Assembly: GCA_944989445.1 (NCBI GenBank)
Contig: CALYLW010000070.1
Location: forward strand, 1,917,332-1,981,331
DNA from: Ampullaceana balthica
Lineage: Eukaryota > Mollusca > Gastropoda > Lymnaeidae
Length of the DNA: 64,000 nucleotides
Direction: 5' to 3'
Part shown: positions 56,726-64,000 of the stretch, in pieces
Numbering within the stretch: the first letter of the stretch is position 1
How the letters are laid out: the number at the start of each line of letters is the position of its first letter
Made by a program: the position numbers and the translations under genes
The notes under the pieces: generated by a model
Told to the model about the DNA's origin: nothing
Databases searched by the model: none
What the model saw: the letters and a program-made list of their open reading frames with translations, nothing else

Positions 56726-57271
56726 GTCTTTTATTATTGAGGATAATATCGTTGTTATTGATACTTTAAAATATATTTTAATAAACAGTTCAATAAATGA
56801 AGAAATTCTCTCCTTTATTTTTTTTAAATTAAAAACGTATTTTGTTATATTATTTAGCACATGTGCTTTGGGTGTGTGAAGTGTTACTTGTTGGATTTCT
56901 TAGATCCGTTCAATTTCCAAATGTTGAAGAGTTCACCAAGTTCAAATTATCGGGGCTGACTTCGTCTGATTCATGAATTGTGGGTCGGGAGCAAAGATCT
57001 TTTCTTTACTTATTTTGCGTTTTTCGTAGTCACTAAAGTAGTTAATAAGCGTAAAATTTGTTTTAATGTTTTATGCATTTTTAATGGGAAACTTTAATCT
57101 CAAATAGGGCATTTATATAAATCCAATAGTAATTTTGTTTAAATTAAAACAATTTGTCTGTTATATTTTATTTCATTTTAAAATCTAGATACGGCTCTAT
57201 AAATATTTGAACGAATTTCCCCACTACTCACAACCCCCCCCCCAAAAAAAAATACATGTAATAATAATAAA
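56726..57271. other. AT-rich sequence, nothing recognised
   Basis: Single-copy-looking DNA with no open frame of interest and a C-run at 57232-57243. Confidence 0.4.
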
Positions 57272-57606
57272 TCTATATATATAATTCACCAGAAATTAGG
57301 ACAAACACAAGACGCGAGCAAATAAGCATGACGAATGACCCCTCGCTAGGGTCGACCAATCACAGTTTATGGATGGCAAGCGAGGGTGGTGCAGGGTGGG
57401 TGGGGCAGGTAACATCAACCGCAGTGCGCATGTCTTGAGACCAACAATGCGTCGGCGATTCCTCCCCCACCCCGACGTTCACTCACGTTGTACTGATATC
57501 TTCGTGCTGCTGTTTGTGTCCGTTCTCCCCCCCCCTCCCTTTCTCTGCACTATATATGAGCAAGTCTGCGGCGTATGCTACGCCGCGGTTCGTATCTATT
57601 ATCTAG
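57272..57606 (+). mobile_element. Complete short Helitron (family D), 335 bp
   Basis: Begins TCTATATATATAATTCACCA after A, ends with a hairpin (GGCGTATGCTACGCC), spacer and CTAG at 57603-57606, then T. Same termini as 29072-30163. It meets all Helitron end rules and encodes no protein. A 90-residue open frame across it is accidental. Confidence 0.87.
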
Positions 57607-58297
57607 TGTTTTTTAAATTCTTATACAGAAAACACAAATAGCATGGTGATAACTTCCCCTATCGTGCAAAATGACACGAGATAGAATTCAGGGACGGAAC
57701 GTGACCAGGTCCAATTGAAGTTGTTTGGTTATTTTCTCTCTTTTTTTTTCCTTCTGCCATTTCCCACCCCTCCCCGTCTCCATACTTTAAAACGTTATTT
57801 AAAAGGGAGGCATAATGAGGGCGTTTGCTTTAAATCGCAAAAGTGCGAATATATATTCGGAGGTGCTTTGGTCTAGAAATGGAGAACGCCATTTGAAAAA
57901 AAAACAATCAAATCTTATTCTCTTGCCATTCGGAGAATATGGGGAGTTTGAAGGAATGTCCATCAGCTTTCAAAGCCAGTTGTTAATTTACTCCCAGGAG
58001 TGACAAATAAAGGAATGAACTTTCGGAACTTCCGCTTCATATTTTATTTAAATCTTCTGGATTCTTCGTGTCTTAAATGTCGAAAGTTATTTACATCAAC
58101 CTCATATTTCAATCTGCCCCCCTCCCTCTTGGGAAAAGATTTAGATTTAATCATAGATGACATGCACAGGCTTGAGTCTGTTTGAAATTAAGGGTTAAAG
58201 TCATTATAATGTCGTACGATCAACAAAATTTATTATCCGTCCAATTTTGTATGCCACTACAACCATTTCAGCATCTACATTGTTCAATCGGATCTTA
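57607..58297. other. No recognised feature
   Basis: Mixed-composition sequence with two short plus-strand frames (57815-58003 and 58000-58185) that overlap by four bases. Neither has splice context or a domain I recognise. Confidence 0.4.
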
Positions 58298-59910
58298 CCC
58301 TTGACCTCTGACCCCTTTCGCACTCAACATCTACTCCTTGCACTTAGGCCTGTCCTCTAAACCCCGATCTGCCGCTTAATCCTGTACAAAGCCATTTGCG
58401 TCTCGACACTAATTAGCAGGGTTGTTAATATTGCAATATTGTATTGGTATTGGTAGTATTGCCAATACTTTTTTAAGTATTGGGACGATATTGCAATACT
58501 TCTTGAAATTTGATATTGGTATTGGTATTGCCAATAATTATTTTTGATATTGGTATTGATTTTTAACCAATACTAAAAGCAATATTCAATAAATTCTCTA
58601 CAACATTGGTTGTGAATAAAGCTGAATATAATAAATTTTTCTTTGGTGTCGCCATCTTGCGAGTGACATTGCCAAACAATTTTTGAATGAGACTGATCAA
58701 TGAAATGAATGATAATAGAAATCAAATCATATATGATATCTTTGGCAATGAGCATTGACCAGTGACTTACCAAGGCTCGATTAAGGCTTAGGCACTTTAG
58801 GCACCGTGCCTAGGGCCTACAAACAAAAATAAGGCCAAACAAAGAAAAAATATAAAAATATTATTTATATAATATTAAATTTGTTGTAATTAGAATTATT
58901 TTTAGTAGCGTGAATGCGTCGTTCTATATCGTTCATAACTTTTCAATGATTGCGCATATTATGGACTGATAGGTAATACTTTCAAGATCTTGATGCCATT
59001 TTTTTTCTTTGGTCAATATTTTCTTTCCGATTTCCTTTTACAGAATTTCTTGCTTGAAAGTGAGTCAAGTTAATGTTTTGTTTCATCCAATGCCAATGTA
59101 GACAGATTTTAGATATAACTCATGAATTTAAATTTTAAACTAAATTTTAATTATTAATAACGTAAAACTGCTTTATCTGCCGATGTTAATATTCATGAAA
59201 ATTAACTTCGCCCAAATTAATATTCATGAGATTATTATTTATTACTTTTTCTCAATTATGTGGCCAAATATCTGTGACAAAAATGCTGGAGAGATGCTTC
59301 ATTCATTCATTCATTCATTCATCCATCCATTTATTCATTCATTCACAATATGTGTACAGTATACATATTAAAAATCTTGTTGCTTAAGGACGTTAAGGTA
59401 TACCGACTTATTTAATATGTTGTCAAAGACTTTTGAATGCTTTGAGGAAAACTGATGAAGCAAGTGTTAACTATTGAACAAAATTTGGTTAAAAATACAT
59501 TGTCTAAATTAGCCAAAAATGTTGTTATCGTTTATCGATGTAAGTGATATAGAGCGATGAATTACGTAGTTGCGTTTTATTCGTCGAATGACCCAAATAT
59601 TGGTATTGGTAAGGCAATAATAAATAAATATTGGTATTGGTATTGCAATACTGGTTTTAAAATTGTATTGGTATTGGTATTGCCAATAGATTTTACAGGC
59701 AGTATTGGTATTGGTATTGCCAATAATTTTTTTTAGTATTGTTAACAACCCTGCTAATTAGTACCCTTGACCTCTGACCCCCCACCTTTTTGCACTCTAC
59801 ATCTACATCTTGCACTTTGATCTACTCCTTGCACTTAGGCCTGTCCTCTAAACCCCGGTCTGCCGCGTAATCCTGTACAAATCCCTTTGCATCTCGACAC
59901 TAATATTGCC
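58298..59910 (+). repeat. Tandem host duplication of about 120-150 bp separated by an hAT element
   Basis: The segment 58298-58416 (TACCCTTGACCTCTGACCCC to CTCGACACTAATTAG) is repeated at about 59762-59910. The hAT at 58417-59753 sits between the two copies. Confidence 0.8.
58417..59753. mobile_element. hAT element, 1.34 kb, with (TATTGG)n subterminal repeats
   Basis: Terminal inverted repeats CAGGGTTGTTAATATTGC and AGTATTGTTAACAACCCTG. Perfect 8-bp duplication CTAATTAG at 58409-58416 and 59754-59761. Both ends are filled with TATTGGTATTGG repeats (58440-58570 and 59590-59740). The interior, with a (TTCA)n run near 59300, encodes no recognisable transposase. Confidence 0.9.
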
Positions 59911-60722
59911 ATTGTGTGCCACTGCTGACAACCTTGAGCCGCCAATCATGTCCAGCCAGCCCCGCCCATAAATATACCGTGATAAAAGCAAATCTTTTAG
60001 TCCCCGCGGACAATTAATTTACTTTACCACTAAGATCAGACGAATCAAAATCATAACATCCTATTAGCTTCTGACAGCTGCTATAATCAAGGCTGCCACG
60101 GAATTCCCGGCTATAAAAAGTGGTTTAATTCTTACCACAAAGAACAAATCAATAGACACGCTGCTTTAGCTATTGTGCATGAAAGCTTAGAGTAATTAAG
60201 TCAAAATAAATGATTTTTTTTAAAATCCTGTTTTCATTCATGCTTCTGTAGAATTCATCATCTAATAATGGGTTGGACTCAGACGATATAACCAGGGAGC
60301 GTTAGACATATTTTTTTAATGTATGGTCCCCCTAATCCACACACACACAAAGAAACAAAAAAAACATGAACTCTACCAAGATTATAAACGCTTTCGTAGT
60401 AAAAGTGTTATATTATCTAACTTTTATTTATTGCGGTAGTTCCTTTTGCCACAACACGGCGACTAAAAGCTACATTTCAGAGAAAATATTTATTCAGTAT
60501 ATGAAATTACACTTAATGAAATTTCTTGAACAAGACGAAAATGAGTTGGAAAAAAAAACAGTGGCAAAACAATAGAAAAAAAGTCTAACAATAATAAAAT
60601 CACTAACTGAAATGGACTTCGTATAGTTTGTAATACAAGCGAACGCTATAGTTACTTTCAAAATACATGCTAAATTATTTTTTTTTAAATTCAAACTTTA
60701 TAATACATCATTTACTTAAAAC
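59911..60722. other. No recognised feature
   Basis: AT-rich DNA with a short frame at 60366-60575 lacking any domain. Confidence 0.4.
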
Positions 60723-61555
60723 TAGGGCTGTTAACGATTAATTTAAATTTAATCGTTAACTTTTGAAAAATTTACGATTAATTAATTGGTAATTTCGATT
60801 AAATCTAAAAATTGTCTTTTATAGTGTCATAAGTAACATTTATTAAATGTACTTGTCGAAAATCGAAATAACATTGAAATATTTTCTTAATATGACATCC
60901 TTTAACCAACAACGCAGACAAGTCGTGTATTGACCTTATTTGGTTCAAGTGATGAGCGGGTCTTATTGACAATATAACCAGCCGAGCTGAACATTCATTC
61001 ACATAGCTTTAGATTGTATCAGCTGAAGTTTCTGATATTGTAGTGGATGTTTGGTTTACAGGTGATATGAAAGCGAAGTGTTAGAACCATGGTAGCAATG
61101 TTCCCTTTGAGCAGCGCGGCTGCGCAGATATTTGACCGAAGCCACGCAGGAGTTTAGAATCACCGCGCAGCAAATTTTGTAAAATATTGCACAAAAAATG
61201 GACGTTGTGCAACTTTGCACACGAGTTATTTATTTTAACTTTGCACACGGACCAACGAAGCTCAGACTTATAGGGAAAATTGCATGGTAGGCAAACAATT
61301 TCTCTCCACTTACACAATAATCTTTATCAACATTTTGAACGTTCACGTCAGTCAATAGTTTAAAACCAAAATGTTCGTGTAATCGTCTGGAAATTAGTTT
61401 ATATTTATCGGTCGAAATATTTTACTTTTTGACTTCCAGTCCATTTATAAGTAGTGGGTCGATTAATCGTTAAAAAATTGAAATCGTTTAAAAAATTATT
61501 CGTTAAAAATGTTAACGATTAATCGAGAAATTGATTGTTAATTTCCGCAGCCCTA
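60723..61555. mobile_element. hAT element, 833 bp, with nested MITE
   Basis: Ends TAGGGCTGTTAACGATTAAT and ATTTCCGCAGCCCTA, with repeated TTAACGATTAAT motifs near both ends. Flanks CTTAAAAC and GTGAAAAC match at 6 of 8. A truncated inverse copy lies at 9641-10323. The termini match the transposase-bearing element at 37295-38238. Confidence 0.82.
61096..61282 (+). mobile_element. hAT-type MITE, 187 bp, perfect 8-bp duplication
   Basis: Begins CAATGTTCCCTTTGAGC and ends TATAGGGAAAATTG. Flanked by CATGGTAG at 61088-61095 and 61283-61290. Sits at the same position of the host hAT as the MITE at 9759-9943. Confidence 0.85.
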
Positions 61556-61577
61556 GTGAAAACCCTAAAAATGTATG

Positions 61578-61579
<2 letters not shown>

Positions 61580-61620
<41 letters not shown>
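61580..61620. repeat. (TA)n microsatellite
   Basis: Uninterrupted TA dinucleotide run of about 40 bp. Confidence 0.95.
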
Positions 61621-61622
<2 letters not shown>

Positions 61623-63142
61623 AAATTCCTTCCAACTTGATAATAGTTCAATTAGTTAATATCCACACTCTCTAAAGCTCTTATTTATTTCTTATCGCCA
61701 CATTTATTATCGATAATTTTTTTAAGTTGTGGTGCGTTAAAACCAGGCAAAAGTTATGGCGTAATGGTACTAAAAAGCCAAAGAACCGTTGTTTTAAATC
61801 ATCTTAAAATTGATAACCTTTAAGTGAATATTTTAAGAAGTAATTCTTACGGTTGGGGAAGTGGGAGAAAGTATTATCATTGTCCTAACACCTGATGCCA
61901 ATGTTCTAAGGAATCCATCTGCTGCGCAGTCTTCTGGGAAACAAGTCTATTTTCTTTGGCTCTCACGAAAACCTTGACAGTGATTGCACTCATCAATACC
62001 CAGCGGCTTTATCATGGCCGGGCACAGAAGGGTTATTTTTCCACCTCTATCACTTCCCTAATGTCATTACACAACATCATGCAGATTTCTGAGTCCACGC
62101 TTTTCGCATAATCATACGAGCATTAACCATGTCCAACGGGAACCATTATCATTAACACCCGAGCTCTTAATGTGTGCCGAGGATCTTGAAGGTTCTCCAA
62201 CTGTCATATGGGCGGACCCGATTCTGATATGACCATTCAAGCCGCCAGGCACTGCACATTATGTCTTATTTTAGGTGGCCCTAACATTTAGAAGAATATT
62301 AACAAGAATTGTTGACTTGGTTTTTGGTAACCCTAACTTTAACGAGATTAGTAACACAAACCGTTGACTTGGTTCTAGGTAACCCTAACTTTCAGAAGAT
62401 TAGTGACAAATATTTTTCACTTGTTCAAGGGTCACATCAAATAACATCATAATGAAAAAAACATTTTATACAAAATGGTTCTAAAACTTTTTGCAATTAT
62501 CACGATTTGAAGATAATCGCTGCACTCCTATCTCGAGTTCTTATTCCCTGCATAACTTTCTGCTGAACCCCTGGTTATGGGCTGGCCTGACAAATTTGGT
62601 GTAGATCTAATATGGCGAGGATGACCAGAACTCGTGTAATTGGATTCTTTTGCTCCGTTTTAAAATCCACGGACTAAATATAACAGATGTATGGGTGGGG
62701 GGGGGGTTAAAGAGGACACCCAAAAATAATAACTTTACATCCGTGGAAAATTGCAGAGGAAATCCACATTTTTTAAACTATTTAACTAGGGCCGAATATT
62801 CGAAAGGTTAACAAAAAAAAGAGGGGGAAATATATTTGTTAAAAAAATATAATTGAGAAATTTGTGGCAGATAACTAAAAGTGCACGAAGGAAACGCAAT
62901 CCAGGTCAAAAATACTATTACTGTTGAGTAAATGTCCCAGACATTAATGTCTTCTCATGATACATGACGTTTACAGGCACTAGTGTTACTTCTGCATACC
63001 AAAGAGCTTGGCCAAACGCAAAGGACGAAATTTGTCTGCCTATTAAAAGTAACAACACATAGTTCTGTCGCCATCATAGAAACAAAAATTCAGCCGTTTT
63101 GTAAACAAATGGAAGAGGTGGGGGGGGAGCCATGTTTATTTT
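61621..63142. other. Low-repeat sequence with a degenerate 58-bp tandem
   Basis: About 62270-62425 holds three diverged copies of a unit with TGACTTGGTTCTAGGTAACC and CCTAACTTT. The part 61870-62260 is less AT-rich and looks single-copy, but has stops in all frames I checked. No gene called. Confidence 0.45.
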
Positions 63143-63692
63143 TAAATCCCTTATATTAACTTCACCGCCGTCTCTCTCTGTCTCTCTGTCGATCTGTCGT
63201 CATCTCTCTCTCTCTGTCTGTCTTGGGCGGGCGGAAAAACAAAAGTAAAAAATGACCCACTTCCCGTGATCTGATCGAGGTGAAATTTGGCACACGGACC
63301 CGTCTCACCTAACAATGCATCGTATCAAAATTTCAGATCGATCGAACGTACCGTAATTAAATTAATTCATTTTAAGTTTATCCTTATATAACGTATGTAA
63401 TTCAAATTCACGGTTTGTTATTGTTTTATTTCCACGTGAGGGTTTGAGTTGACGCGTTGACGCGACCCATCGAAGTACAGGCGTGCTTTTGTTTACATTT
63501 TACGTGTCACGCTGAGCTGGGTCAAGCGATCGGTGACCAGACTTTTCCCCTCTCCCACCACCACCCCCAGGGTTATGAAGCAAAGTTGAGTTAAGACAGA
63601 TTCAGTCTGTAAATATTTGTAAATACTTTTAGTTATGTCTCATACATAAAGGATTTATAGTCAAAAACTTTGTTTTTACGAGTTTGTTTTAT
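63143..63692 (+). mobile_element. Helentron-like element (family A)
   Basis: Begins TAAATCCCTTATATTAACTTC and ends AAAAACTTTGTTTTTACGAG and TTTGTTTTAT. It abuts the next copy head to tail. Confidence 0.68.
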
Positions 63693-64000
63693 TAAATCCC
63701 TTATATTAACTTCACCACCGTCTCTGTCGTTCTGTCGTCATCTCATGGGCGGGCAGAAAAACAAAATGAAAAAATTACCCACTTCCCGTGATCCGATCGA
63801 GCTGAAACTTGGCACACGGACCCGTCTCGCATAACAATGCATCGATAAAAATTTCAGATCGATCGAACGTACTTTAATTACATTTATGCATTTTTAGTTT
63901 ATCCTTATATAACGTATGTAATTCAAATTAACGGTTTGTTATTGTTGTTTTTTCCACGTGAGAGTTTGGGTTGACGCTTTGACGCGACCCATCGAAGTAC
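63693..64000 (+). mobile_element. Helentron-like element (family A), cut by the window end
   Basis: Begins TAAATCCCTTATATTAACTTC at 63694, directly after the preceding copy. A direct junction of two copies is consistent with insertion into the T-rich end of a resident element. Confidence 0.65.

Noticed and set aside
1..64000. tRNA, rRNA or other structured RNA genes
   Set aside because: No cloverleaf box A/box B pairs or conserved rRNA segments were recognised by eye; a tRNAscan-SE and Rfam run would be needed to exclude them.

Overview
The window looks like nuclear DNA of an animal, most probably a mollusc (the lineage is inferred from the gene and repeat mix, not proven). It is AT-rich, has spliced genes with GT-AG introns, and is filled with nested DNA transposons. 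No prokaryotic genes, tRNA, rRNA or viral genes were recognised.

Two convergent protein-coding genes can be modelled. Gene 1 (+ strand, 10862-35113) has seven exons joined by six introns, all in phase 0, and encodes a 737-residue secreted protein that I cannot assign to a named family. Exon 1 carries a TATA box and half of a signal peptide, exon 2 carries the other half, and the last exon encodes 440 residues. Gene 2 (- strand, 51462-42567) is dystroglycan. Six exons are visible (1,416 codons plus stop, all phases consistent). They give the first cadherin-like domain (truncated at its N-terminus), the S6-like domain, a furin site, a roughly 700-residue Ser/Thr mucin region, the second cadherin-like domain, the membrane-proximal region, one transmembrane helix and a cytoplasmic tail with three PPPY motifs. 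Its 5' exon with the signal peptide was not found in the window.

Layout: 1-10800 is repeats and microsatellites upstream of gene 1, including a foldback element, a (CAA)n block, a LINE fragment and a truncated hAT. 10.8-35.1 kb is gene 1; its introns hold most of the mobile DNA. Intron 2 (11.4 kb) contains a Helitron split by a 4.2-kb hAT that is itself split by a second hAT and a Helentron-like element. Intron 4 holds a 1.6-kb minisatellite and a Helitron sitting in a tandem array beside the splice acceptor. 35.1-42.5 kb is the gap between the two 3' ends, with one hAT carrying a transposase remnant. 42.6-51.5 kb is dystroglycan. 52-64 kb is upstream of dystroglycan and is again rich in Helitron, Helentron-like and hAT elements.

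The clearest evidence for the mobile elements is exact: 8-bp target duplications for hAT elements, TWA/TAT-type 3-bp duplications for PIF/Harbinger-like MITEs, A^T insertion with TC...CTAG ends for Helitrons, and empty sites preserved in paralogous repeats inside the same window.
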